Source: an uncultured Sphingomonadales bacterium (GTDB taxonomy: Bacteria; Pseudomonadota; Alphaproteobacteria; Sphingomonadales; Sphingomonadaceae). Taken from it: a stretch of 5,650 bases of DNA. Below the pieces are notes generated by a model. It had not been told where the DNA came from. It saw only the letters and a list, made by a program, of their open reading frames with translations, and did not search any database. Below, in pieces: positions 1 to 5,650 of the stretch. Location: positions 1-5,650 of the forward strand of contig CAJBSR010000074.1 in the NCBI GenBank assembly GCA_903958285.1, read 5' to 3'. Each line of letters opens with the position of its first letter. Within the stretch, counting starts at the first letter, position 1. Made by a program: the position numbers and the translations under genes.

Positions 1-663
1 GCCCAGGATCACGGCCTTGCCCGCGAACTCGGTACCGCGCAGATACTGATACTCGGTCTTCAGGCGCTGCGTGTCATAGGCGGTGAGGCCCGCAAACAGC
101 AGCACGCCGACAAAGCTGATGACCAAGTTCATCGTGCCCGACTGCATGAAGATGTTGATGATCGACGCGACGAGCAGGCCGACCACGCCCATGATCAGGA
201 ACGTGCCCATGCCGGACAGATCCTTCTTCGTCGTATAGCCCCACAGGCTGAGGCCAGCGAAAGCGGCCGACGTTGCGAAGAACGTCTGCGCGATCGAAGC
301 ACCCGTGTAGACGAGGAAGATCGTCGACATTGACAGGCCCATGACCGTTGCAAAGCCCCAGAAGCACGCCTGCAGCGTCATCGTGGACATACGGTTGATG
401 CCAAAGTTCATCACCAGAATGAAGGCCAGCGGGGACAGCATGATCACCCACTTCAAAATGCCGGGGCTCATCATGATGCTCTGCGCCGCACCCGATGACG
501 CGAACAGCAGGGCGACGATGCCCGTGAGCAGCACGCCCGAACCCATATAGTTGTAAACAGACAGCATGTATGACCGCAGGCCCGCATCGACTGCGGCACT
601 GCGTGCGCCGACATCACCTGCCGGAGCCGCGCCCACCGAACGGGGGTCTGACCAGTTAGCCAT
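1..663 (-). CDS. Bax inhibitor-1/YccA family membrane protein (3' end cut by window edge)
   Basis: An open frame of 221 codons starts at the ATG at 663-661 and runs off the left edge without a stop. The start is supported by a GGAGAGAG Shine-Dalgarno sequence about 7 nt upstream and by the product's start, MANWSDP. The protein has a polar N-terminus (about 1-33) and then six hydrophobic segments near residues 36-55, 69-88, 95-118, 123-141, 152-172 and 177-195. The last is followed by the family hallmark GLTAYDTQ (192-199). Family members usually have about 230-250 residues and seven membrane segments, so the final segment and a short C-terminus are probably missing here. Asp197 matches the aspartate of the pH-sensing, calcium-leak pair known from bacterial YetJ; its partner would lie beyond the edge. 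Inner-membrane location is expected. The physiological role of bacterial members is poorly defined: calcium leak and interaction with FtsH are described for relatives. The family call is secure; the function is not. Confidence 0.93.
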   Translation of the reverse strand, partial: MANWSDPRSVGAAPAGDVGARSAAVDAGLRSYMLSVYNYMGSGVLLTGIVALLFASSGAAQSIMMSPGILKWVIMLSPLAFILVMNFGINRMSTMTLQACFWGFATVMGLSMSTIFLVYTGASIAQTFFATSAAFAGLSLWGYTTKKDLSGMGTFLIMGVVGLLVASIINIFMQSGTMNLVISFVGVLLFAGLTAYDTQRLKTEYQYLRGTEFAGKAVILG

Positions 664-711
664 CGTAACTCTCTCCAAATAACAGACCGGCACAATAGCC
701 GGATGTGATGA

Positions 712-739
712 AATATCGTGTGTTCGTTAAAAAATTCAA
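712..739 (-). promoter_or_regulatory. Candidate sigma70-type promoter for the Bax inhibitor-1 gene
   Basis: Read on the minus strand, TTGAAT (739-734) and GATATT (717-712) are separated by 16 nt. Each matches four of six consensus bases. Transcription would begin near 705 and give a leader of about 40 nt that contains the GGAGAGAG ribosome site. The region is AT-rich compared with its surroundings. This is a visual match only. Confidence 0.3.
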
Positions 740-825
740 GCGAAACACGACATACGCCCCTTCACTTTATTGAATCTGCCCGTGTCGGCCCACCCCCGCC
801 CAAAGGATGCCCCTGTAAAACTGCT

Positions 826-852
826 TTGAACGGGAGACTTTCTCTGTAAGAT
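826..852 (+). promoter_or_regulatory. Candidate sigma70-type promoter for the MFS transporter gene
   Basis: TTGAAC (826-831) and TAAGAT (847-852) are separated by 15 nt, which is slightly short. Transcription would start near 859 and leave a purine-rich leader of about 25 nt that ends in the ribosome site. The evidence is motif similarity and suitable position only. Confidence 0.28.
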
Positions 853-884
853 CGTGACTGAGAAAAAGAAGTTGGGGGAGAGAG

Positions 885-2483
885 ATGGCAGGGTCAGCCT
901 ATCGCATTTACGTGCTTGTCCTATTGATGGTCATTTACGCCTTCAACTTTCTCGATCGGCAAGTCGTCACGATCATCGCCCCCTATCTGAAAGAAGATAT
1001 GGGCGTGTCTGACGCCCAGATCGGGCTGCTGTTCGGCACGGCTTTTGCGCTGTTTTACGCCGTTTTCGGGCTTCCTCTGGCCAAGCTTGCCGATGGCTGG
1101 AACCGGGTCCGCACCATTTCTATCGGTCTTGGCTTCTGGTCGGCGATGACGGCCGCGTCGGGCCTCGCTTCAAAGTTCGGGCAGCTTGGCGCAGCGCGGA
1201 TTGGGGTTGGCATCGGAGAAGCAAGCGCCTCTCCGGCAGCTTATTCGCTGTTGCAGGACTATTTTCCCAAATCGATGCGCGCCACCGTGCTCGCGCTTTA
1301 TTCAGCCGGCATCTATCTCGGCTCGGGCGCGTCGCTCGTCTTTGGCGGCGTTGTGATCGAATATTGGGCGACACACTACACCGCCGGCAACGCGCCTTTC
1401 GGGTTGACGGGCTGGCAGGCGACCTATTTCGCCTTTGGTCTGCCCGGCATCCTCCTCGCCTTCCTGATGTGGTTTACCGTGCGCGAACCCGTTCGTGGGG
1501 CAATTGACGGCATCCCCACACCCGGCATCGCGCGGCCTTTTCATGCGGTGATGAGCGAGTTTGCAGCCATGTTGCCGCCCTGGAACTGGCGTGGCTATGC
1601 CCGCATGACGGGCGCGCGCCAAACGACCATAGCTAATGTGTTGTTGCTGACCGCTGTCGTCATTGGCGCTGTCGCCGTTGTCCTTGTAACAGACGGCATG
1701 CTCCGCCCGGAAAAGCGCGCGGTTGTGGGCGCCATTGGCAGCTTTAACATCACGACAAATATGGTGCAGTGGGGCGCGATTGGGATTGGCGTTTATTGCG
1801 TCGGTAGCTGGCTGCAGACGATCCGCCTGCGGGACCCTGCCTGCTTTGCGCTGGTCGCCAATCCGGGCTTTATCGCCTTGACCGTCACCGGCGGGCTGAT
1901 GTCCTATATTAGCTACGGCCTGTCGCCCTTCATCTTCCTCTATGCCAAAACCCAATTCGGTGTTGGCGCGGAGGCTGGCCTGACGTTGGGCGCTATTCTC
2001 GCAATTGGCGGCGGGCTCGGCGCGACCTTTGGCGGCATCTTGGGCGACTGGCTCCGCCAACGCACACCAAAGGGCCGCATGATTGTGATGCTGATCGCCG
2101 CGATTGGCTCAACTGTCACGATCATCGCAGGCTATAGCGTCTCCAGCCTGACCTCGTTCTACGTGCTGACGGCGGCCAATGTGTTCATCCACATCATGTG
2201 GCTCGGCCCCTGTGCCGCGTCCATTCAGGATCTGGTGCTGCCCCGCATGCGCGGCACATCGACGGCGGCCTTCTTCCTCGGCACGACCATCCTTGGACTG
2301 GGCCTTGGGCCTTATATTGTGGGCCTCTCCAGCGACGTGTCTGGCGACCTCCGGCTTGCGTTGATGGGCACCATCATCGTCATGCCCATCATCCTCGGCT
2401 GCATCCTGCTCGCCATGCGCCGTGTGCCCGATCTTGAACGCGCCGTCCTTGAACGGGCCCGGGCGGCAGGAGAACCGATTTAA
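885..2483 (+). CDS. Spinster-type MFS transporter with enlarged central region
   Basis: The 532-residue product is a polytopic inner-membrane transporter of the major facilitator superfamily. The ATG at 885 follows a GGGGGAGAGAG purine tract that serves as Shine-Dalgarno. The N-terminal half shows Spinster-type marks: NFLDRQ in the first membrane segment (21-26), motif A with G62, D70 and R74, and R105 followed by GIGEAS (109-114) in segment 4. A second motif-A-like GDWLRQR lies at 387-393. Canonical segments fall near 8-30, 45-67, 77-96, 101-122, 134-157 and 178-199, then 326-350, 364-386, 398-416, 422-446, 459-480 and 488-511. Between the halves, residues 200-325 contain two further hydrophobic stretches (about 248-269 and 294-312), so 14 membrane spans are possible. 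Spinster members are usually nearer 400-450 residues. The substrate cannot be read from the sequence; eukaryotic relatives export sphingolipids and lysolipids, but that should not be transferred here. The stop shares TTAA with the sodC stop on the other strand. Confidence 0.93.
   Translation: MAGSAYRIYVLVLLMVIYAFNFLDRQVVTIIAPYLKEDMGVSDAQIGLLFGTAFALFYAVFGLPLAKLADGWNRVRTISIGLGFWSAMTAASGLASKFGQLGAARIGVGIGEASASPAAYSLLQDYFPKSMRATVLALYSAGIYLGSGASLVFGGVVIEYWATHYTAGNAPFGLTGWQATYFAFGLPGILLAFLMWFTVREPVRGAIDGIPTPGIARPFHAVMSEFAAMLPPWNWRGYARMTGARQTTIANVLLLTAVVIGAVAVVLVTDGMLRPEKRAVVGAIGSFNITTNMVQWGAIGIGVYCVGSWLQTIRLRDPACFALVANPGFIALTVTGGLMSYISYGLSPFIFLYAKTQFGVGAEAGLTLGAILAIGGGLGATFGGILGDWLRQRTPKGRMIVMLIAAIGSTVTIIAGYSVSSLTSFYVLTAANVFIHIMWLGPCAASIQDLVLPRMRGTSTAAFFLGTTILGLGLGPYIVGLSSDVSGDLRLALMGTIIVMPIILGCILLAMRRVPDLERAVLERARAAGEPI
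2480..2483. other. Tail-to-tail stop-codon overlap (TTAA) between the MFS gene and sodC
   Basis: TAA at 2481-2483 ends the rightward MFS gene. TAA read on the minus strand from 2482-2480 ends sodC. The palindrome TTAA therefore serves both stops and no intergenic base remains. I see no GC hairpin followed by a T run for either transcript at the junction. A GC-rich imperfect stem just after the MFS stop (2485-2502) has no T tract. Confidence 0.95.
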
Positions 2484-3013
2484 CGCGGGCGCAGAACGCC
2501 GCAAAGGATACGCTTGCCGCTTTTGCCCGAAGGGTCAGTCATTTCGTCATCCGCATCGGCATGGAGCACCACCGCCGCGCCATCTACGTCCAGCAGAGGT
2601 GTTGCGCCCGTAGCAACCAAGCCTGCACCAAGCCAAGTCTTCAGCCGTCCGGCCCCTTTGGCATTGGCGATGAGGTTGGGGGCGTCTCCTGCATGCGGGC
2701 CTTGCGGGTTCTTATGGCCGTGCTGATGCCCGGTCGGGTTCCAATGCCCGCCCGCCGTCACAAAATCAGGGGCCTCACATTTTCCGACCGTATGGACGTG
2801 CAGGCCGTGCGGACCCGCCGTGACACCCTTCACCGAGACATCAAGCCAAAGGCCGTCAGTCGATTCCGTAACGATGGCCGTGCCTGCGGGCTTGCCCATC
2901 GCGTCAACCAAATCAGCCACGGCAGCGGCCTTCGTACCGCCCGAAACACTGGGCACACACCCAGCGACCAGAAGCGCGCTGAGGGGCAGGCTGGTCAAAA
3001 ACATCTTGTTCAT
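2480..3013 (-). CDS. sodC: Cu/Zn superoxide dismutase, predicted lipoprotein
   Basis: This 177-residue enzyme converts superoxide to oxygen and hydrogen peroxide outside the cytoplasm. The N-terminus is a lipoprotein signal: a short basic start, a hydrophobic core and the lipobox VAGC with Cys19 as the lipid-modified residue. Residue +2 is Val, not Asp, which suggests outer-membrane sorting. All metal ligands can be placed by spacing against the human enzyme: copper by His72, His74 and His151; His90 (in GGHWNP) as the bridging ligand; zinc by His98, His107 and Asp110. Cys79 and Cys171 match the conserved disulfide, and Arg168 the active-site arginine that guides superoxide. Length is close to that of other bacterial SodC proteins (about 170-180). 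GGAG lies about 8 nt before the ATG at 3013-3011. The gene is transcribed alone, divergent from the epimerase gene and convergent with the MFS gene, so it has its own promoter within 3014-3131. I could not identify that promoter convincingly. Confidence 0.96.
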   Translation of the reverse strand: MNKMFLTSLPLSALLVAGCVPSVSGGTKAAAVADLVDAMGKPAGTAIVTESTDGLWLDVSVKGVTAGPHGLHVHTVGKCEAPDFVTAGGHWNPTGHQHGHKNPQGPHAGDAPNLIANAKGAGRLKTWLGAGLVATGATPLLDVDGAAVVLHADADDEMTDPSGKSGKRILCGVLRPR

Positions 3014-3086
3014 TCAAAAATCTCCGGGGCATCGCGCTGTAATTAGTTTCGGCTACATTTTACCGATACTCAAGACCGTCTATGCA

Positions 3087-3092
3087 TATGAT
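3087..3092 (+). promoter_or_regulatory. Possible -10 element for the epimerase gene
   Basis: TATGAT (3087-3092) matches five of six consensus -10 bases and lies 39 bp before the epimerase start, within the 118-bp divergent region shared with sodC. No good -35 hexamer sits at 16-18 nt upstream, so the call is weak. Confidence 0.22.
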
Positions 3093-3100
3093 AGGTGAAA

Positions 3101-3147
3101 GGCGGCAAGGGGCTGCCATGAAGGATATCGGATGGCCATTGTCGTAA
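3101..3147 (+). promoter_or_regulatory. Leader hairpin and overlapping 9-codon mini-ORF at the epimerase start
   Basis: GGCGGC (3101-3106) can pair with GCTGCC (3112-3117) around the loop AAGGG, using one G-U pair. Directly after it, ATG at 3118-3120 opens a nine-codon frame (MKDIGWPLS) that stops at 3145-3147. It overlaps the first codons of the epimerase gene in a different frame. AAGGGG (3107-3112) is placed as a ribosome site for the mini-ORF, mostly inside the hairpin loop. GAAGGA (3120-3125) serves the epimerase start. A translational control role is inferred only, and chance is a real alternative. Confidence 0.22.
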
Positions 3148-4127
3148 CAGGCGTTGCAGGCTTTATCGGCTCTCACGTCGCACGTGCCCTGCTGGCGCGG
3201 GGAGAGCGCGTTGTCGGCATCGACAATCTCAACGATTACTATGATGTCCAACTCAAGAAGGATCGGCTGGCCGATATCGCCCACCCGCATCTGGCTTTTC
3301 ATCACACGGATTTTGCAGATCATGCCGCGTTGGAAGAGGCGCTGCACGGCGTGGAGATTGAGACCATCGTCCACCTCGGTGCGCAGCCGGGGGTGCGTTA
3401 TTCGCTCGTCAATCCGCGCGCCTATCTCCAGTCCAATCTGGCTGGCCACCTCAACATGCTGGAGATTGCCCGCCACCGCGGCGTCCGGCAGATGGTCTAT
3501 GCGTCATCGTCGTCGGTCTATGGCGCCAATAAGGACTTGCCGTTCCGCGTCACCGACCGGGTCGATCATCCGATCTCGCTCTACGCTGCCACGAAAAAGG
3601 CGGATGAACTGATGAGCGAAACCTATGCCCACCTGTTCCGCATTCCCCTCACGGGCCTGCGCTTCTTCACCGTTTACGGCCGATGGGGACGGCCGGATAT
3701 GGCCGTGTGGGGCTTTGTCGAGCGCATTTTGAGTGGCCAGCCGATTACAGTCTATAATCAGGGCCAGATGCGGCGGGACTTCACCCACATCAATGACATC
3801 CTCGCCGGAATCCTCGCCGCGATTGACAAGCCGGTCGTCGATGACGGCGCCGAAAAGGCAGGCGGCAACATTTCTCCGCACCGGCTGTTCAATATCGGCA
3901 ACAACCAATCCGAAGAGCTAATGAAGATGATCGCCGTCGTTGAGCAGGCCTGTGGGCGCAAGGCGGAGATCGACTTTCAACCGCTCCAGCCCGGCGACGT
4001 TCTCGAAACCTATGCCGACATCACCGCCATTGCCGACGAGCTGGGCTTTGCACCCTCTACGCCGATTGAGGTCGGCATCCCCGATTTTGTGGACTGGTAT
4101 CGCGGCTATCGTGGGCGGGCGGCTTAA
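3132..4127 (+). CDS. NAD-dependent UDP-glucuronate 4-epimerase (extended SDR family)
   Basis: The 331-residue cytoplasmic enzyme probably interconverts UDP-glucuronate and UDP-galacturonate. The Rossmann glycine motif GVAGFIG lies at 7-13, with Asp31 positioned for the NAD ribose. Catalytic Tyr151 and Lys155 sit in SLYAATK, preceded by the serine run at 125-128 (SSSSVYG). Features typical of the UDP-glucuronate epimerase branch, as opposed to GalE, are NDYYDVQLK (34-42), QPGVRYS (85-91), FTVYGRWGRPDMA (179-191) and MRRDFTHINDI (213-223). Length fits the family (about 320-350). The start at 3132 is set by GAAGGA 6 nt upstream and by the motif beginning at residue 7; the earlier ATG at 3118 is out of frame. 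The gene is convergent with ugd, whose product makes UDP-glucuronate, this enzyme's expected substrate. A related 4-epimerase or dehydratase acting on another UDP-sugar is possible, but the neighbour makes the uronate role likely. Confidence 0.9.
   Translation: MAIVVTGVAGFIGSHVARALLARGERVVGIDNLNDYYDVQLKKDRLADIAHPHLAFHHTDFADHAALEEALHGVEIETIVHLGAQPGVRYSLVNPRAYLQSNLAGHLNMLEIARHRGVRQMVYASSSSVYGANKDLPFRVTDRVDHPISLYAATKKADELMSETYAHLFRIPLTGLRFFTVYGRWGRPDMAVWGFVERILSGQPITVYNQGQMRRDFTHINDILAGILAAIDKPVVDDGAEKAGGNISPHRLFNIGNNQSEELMKMIAVVEQACGRKAEIDFQPLQPGDVLETYADITAIADELGFAPSTPIEVGIPDFVDWYRGYRGRAA
4124..4127. other. Tail-to-tail stop-codon overlap (TTAA) between the epimerase gene and ugd
   Basis: TAA at 4125-4127 ends the epimerase gene. 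TAA read on the minus strand from 4126-4124 ends ugd. The arrangement is identical to the one at 2480-2483. An imperfect GC-rich stem is possible just downstream on the plus strand (about 4128-4146), but no T run follows, so I do not call a terminator. Confidence 0.95.
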
Positions 4128-5437
4128 TCGGCGGTCGGCCGTCCGATCGAGCTGTAGCGCAAGCCGTGGCGAACGGCTTCCTCTGCCTTATAAACGTTGC
4201 GGAGGTCCACAAGGACCGGACTGTTCATGGCCTTGGCAATGCGGGCAAGGTCGAGCGCACGGAACGCATCCCATTCCGTCACCAGCGCAAGTGCATCCGC
4301 ACCTTCGGCCACGGCATAGGGGTCTGACTTAAAGGTAACGCCGGGCATGACAGACTTCGCTGCCTCCATGCCTTCGGGATCATAAGCAACGACATTTGCG
4401 CCTGCGTCCTGAAGCGCTTGGGCAATGGCAATCGATGGCGCGTCACGCATATCATCGGTGTTCGGCTTGAAGGTGACGCCCAGCAGGCCGACCGTCTTGC
4501 CGCGGGCGTCTCCGCCCATAGCCTGAATGATCTTCCGGCCCATCGCCCGCTTGCGGCTGTCATTGACCTGCACGACCGCCTCCACAATTCGCGACGGCAC
4601 ATCATGGTCTTCAGCTGTCTTCAATAGCGCAAGCGTGTCCTTCGGGAAGCAGGAGCCGCCATAGCCGGGGCCTGCGTGCAGGAATTTGGAGCCGATGCGA
4701 TTGTCGAGGCCAATGCCGCGCGCCACATCCTGCACATTCGCGCCCACCGCCTCGCAAAGGTCCGCCATTTCATTGATGAAGGTGATCTTCGTCGCAAGGA
4801 ATGCGTTCGCCGCATACTTAATCAGCTCCGCTGTCCGGCGTTCGGTGAACAGAAGGGGCGCTTGATTGAGATAGAGCGGGCGGTAGACATCCTGCATGAC
4901 CAATTTGGCGCGCGCATCGGTCGTACCGATGACAATCCGGTCCGGACGTTTGAAATCGGAAATTGCTGCGCCTTCACGCAGGAATTCGGGGTTTGAGACA
5001 ACGGCCACGTCGGCGCCCGGTGCAGCCTCCCGCAAGATGCGCTCCACTTCATCGCCCGTACCGACGGGTACGGTCGATTTGGTGACAACCACCAGTGGGC
5101 CGGTAATGGCAGACGCAATATCGCGCGTCGCCTGATAGACATAGGTGAGGTCGGCATGGCCATCGCCGCGCCGCGATGGTGTGCCCACGGCGATGAAGAC
5201 GGCGTCAGCACCAGCCACACCCGCCTTGAGGTCCGTGGTGAAGGACAGACGCCCGCTGGCGACGTTGCTTGCGACCAGTTCGGCAAGGCCGGGTTCGTAG
5301 ATGGGCATGATGCCGCTCAACAGCGCATCAATTTTCCGCTGATCAAGATCGACACAAACGACGCTGTGTCCGAAATCGGCAAAGCAAGTCCCGGAAACGA
5401 GCCCCACATAGCCAGCCCCGATCATCGTAATCTTCAT
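4124..5437 (-). CDS. ugd: UDP-glucose 6-dehydrogenase
   Basis: The 437-residue cytoplasmic enzyme oxidises UDP-glucose to UDP-glucuronate with two NAD+, through a thiohemiacetal on the catalytic cysteine. The N-terminal NAD domain opens with the Rossmann motif GAGYVGL (7-13), with Asp30 at the end of strand 2 for the NAD ribose. STVPVGT (121-127) and NPEFLREG (149-156, with Glu151 and Glu155) follow. Lys207 and Asn211 lie in ELIKYAANAF, and catalytic Cys263 and Asp267 in GYGGSCFPKD (258-267). The C-terminal UDP-binding domain includes GVTFKPNTDDMRD (320-332). These positions match the residues known in characterised enzymes, and the length is normal for the bacterial family (about 430-450). 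The ATG at 5437-5435 places the Rossmann motif correctly; its ribosome site is weak (GGATAGG, 5-6 nt upstream). A terminator closes the upstream ompA-like transcript, so ugd should have its own promoter within 5438-5514; I could not define one. It feeds the convergent epimerase. Confidence 0.98.
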   Translation of the reverse strand: MKITMIGAGYVGLVSGTCFADFGHSVVCVDLDQRKIDALLSGIMPIYEPGLAELVASNVASGRLSFTTDLKAGVAGADAVFIAVGTPSRRGDGHADLTYVYQATRDIASAITGPLVVVTKSTVPVGTGDEVERILREAAPGADVAVVSNPEFLREGAAISDFKRPDRIVIGTTDARAKLVMQDVYRPLYLNQAPLLFTERRTAELIKYAANAFLATKITFINEMADLCEAVGANVQDVARGIGLDNRIGSKFLHAGPGYGGSCFPKDTLALLKTAEDHDVPSRIVEAVVQVNDSRKRAMGRKIIQAMGGDARGKTVGLLGVTFKPNTDDMRDAPSIAIAQALQDAGANVVAYDPEGMEAAKSVMPGVTFKSDPYAVAEGADALALVTEWDAFRALDLARIAKAMNSPVLVDLRNVYKAEEAVRHGLRYSSIGRPTAD

Positions 5438-5514
5438 AACAGCCTATCCATCAGTGAACCGGACGTCCCCGCCCATATTCGAGATCTAAGTCGAAGTTAT
5501 TACCGACTCGATTA

Positions 5515-5568
5515 ATGGCCAAAGAAAAAGGGGCCGACCAAAAGGCCGACCCCCCAATCTTTGGCCAT
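5515..5568 (-). terminator. Strong nested rho-independent terminator of the ompA-like gene
   Basis: The inner hairpin has ten-base arms at 5553-5544 and 5539-5530 with loop TTTT. Read on the minus strand, every position pairs, with two G-U pairs, and TTTTTCTTT follows at 5529-5521. On the plus strand the same two positions become C-A mismatches, so the structure favours minus-strand RNA. A perfect 11-bp outer inverted repeat (5515-5525 and 5558-5568, TCTTTGGCCAT) encloses the core. It begins about 15 nt after the ompA-like stop, which is the expected place for that gene's terminator. It also insulates ugd. Confidence 0.88.
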
Positions 5569-5583
5569 AAGGCGTCAGGTCAA

Positions 5584-5650
5584 TTACTGACTCGAACCCG
5601 GACCGTAGGTGATTTCCACACGACGGTTCTGCAATTCGCGAACACCGTCA
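5584..5650 (-). CDS. OmpA-family outer-membrane protein, C-terminal end only
   Basis: The last 21 codons and the TAA stop (5586-5584) are present; the rest lies beyond the right edge. The peptide ends in GVRELQNRRVEITYGPG and a short polar tail. The NRRVEI motif is the typical end of the OmpA C-terminal peptidoglycan-binding domain, where the second Arg contributes to diaminopimelate binding in characterised members. Full-length proteins are usually anchored in the outer membrane by a beta-barrel or a lipid and hold it to the cell wall. The N-terminal architecture cannot be seen, so OmpA porin, Pal-like lipoprotein and other OmpA-domain proteins remain possible. The transcript ends at the hairpin just downstream. 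Confidence 0.82.
   Translation of the reverse strand, partial: DGVRELQNRRVEITYGPGSSQ

Noticed and set aside
74..451. Minus-strand frame of 125 codons in the first 450 bases
   Set aside because: It is out of frame with the Bax inhibitor-1 gene on the same strand, which has clear family motifs and a good ribosome site.
1302..2060. Long minus-strand open frame (252 codons) inside the MFS gene
   Set aside because: It lies wholly opposite a well-supported membrane transporter. Its product is of low complexity and matches no family I recognise, and such frames are common opposite GC-rich genes.
885..2483. Assigning the Spinster-type transporter a sphingolipid substrate
   Set aside because: The sphingolipid export role is known for animal Spns proteins. 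Bacterial family members are diverse and nothing in the neighbourhood supports it directly.
2485..2502. GC-rich stem just after the MFS stop as a terminator
   Set aside because: The stem needs a bulged base and no T run follows. The bases are sodC coding sequence.
2561..3046. Plus-strand open frame (161 codons) opposite sodC
   Set aside because: SodC on the other strand has every metal ligand and a lipobox, so this frame is a composition shadow. It has no recognisable motif.
4128..4146. GC-rich imperfect stem after the epimerase stop as a terminator
   Set aside because: Pairing is imperfect and no T run follows. The sequence is the coding end of ugd.
1..5650. Mobile element, CRISPR array, tRNA or a novel defence cassette
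   Set aside because: I saw no transposase, terminal repeats, spaced repeats, tRNA-like fold or defence-type domain. The recognised genes are typical chromosomal envelope and metabolism genes.

Overview
The window looks like a piece of ordinary chromosome from an alphaproteobacterium, most likely a member of the Sphingomonadales. This rests on moderately high GC, a Bax inhibitor-1 protein and an OmpA C-terminus that resemble sphingomonad versions as I remember them, and a Spinster-type MFS transporter of a sort common in that order. The placement is from memory of protein families, not from a search.

Layout from left to right. (1) The 5' part of a Bax inhibitor-1/YccA-family membrane protein gene runs leftward and leaves the window at base 1. 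(2) A divergent intergenic region of about 220 bp holds weak candidate promoters for both flanking genes. (3) A rightward MFS transporter of the Spinster type carries an enlarged central region with two extra hydrophobic segments. (4) A leftward Cu/Zn superoxide dismutase (sodC) is predicted to be a lipoprotein. (5) A rightward NAD-dependent epimerase is best called UDP-glucuronate 4-epimerase. (6) A leftward UDP-glucose 6-dehydrogenase (ugd) follows. (7) A strong nested hairpin terminator comes next, then the last 21 codons of a leftward OmpA-family protein, cut by the right edge.

How the genes work together: Ugd and the epimerase form consecutive steps, UDP-glucose to UDP-glucuronate to UDP-galacturonate. 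They would supply uronic acids for surface glycans, such as exopolysaccharide or, if this is a sphingomonad, uronic-acid glycosphingolipids. The two genes are tail to tail rather than in an operon. SodC, the OmpA-like protein and the uronate pathway all serve the cell envelope, but nothing else ties them into one system.

The most distinctive features are organisational. The first five genes alternate strand (- + - + -). Both convergent junctions share the same 4-bp TTAA, in which the two stop codons overlap, and neither has a recognisable intrinsic terminator. I found no mobile element, CRISPR array, tRNA, rRNA or evident novel defence or metabolic system. No stretch over 300 bp lacks a gene.
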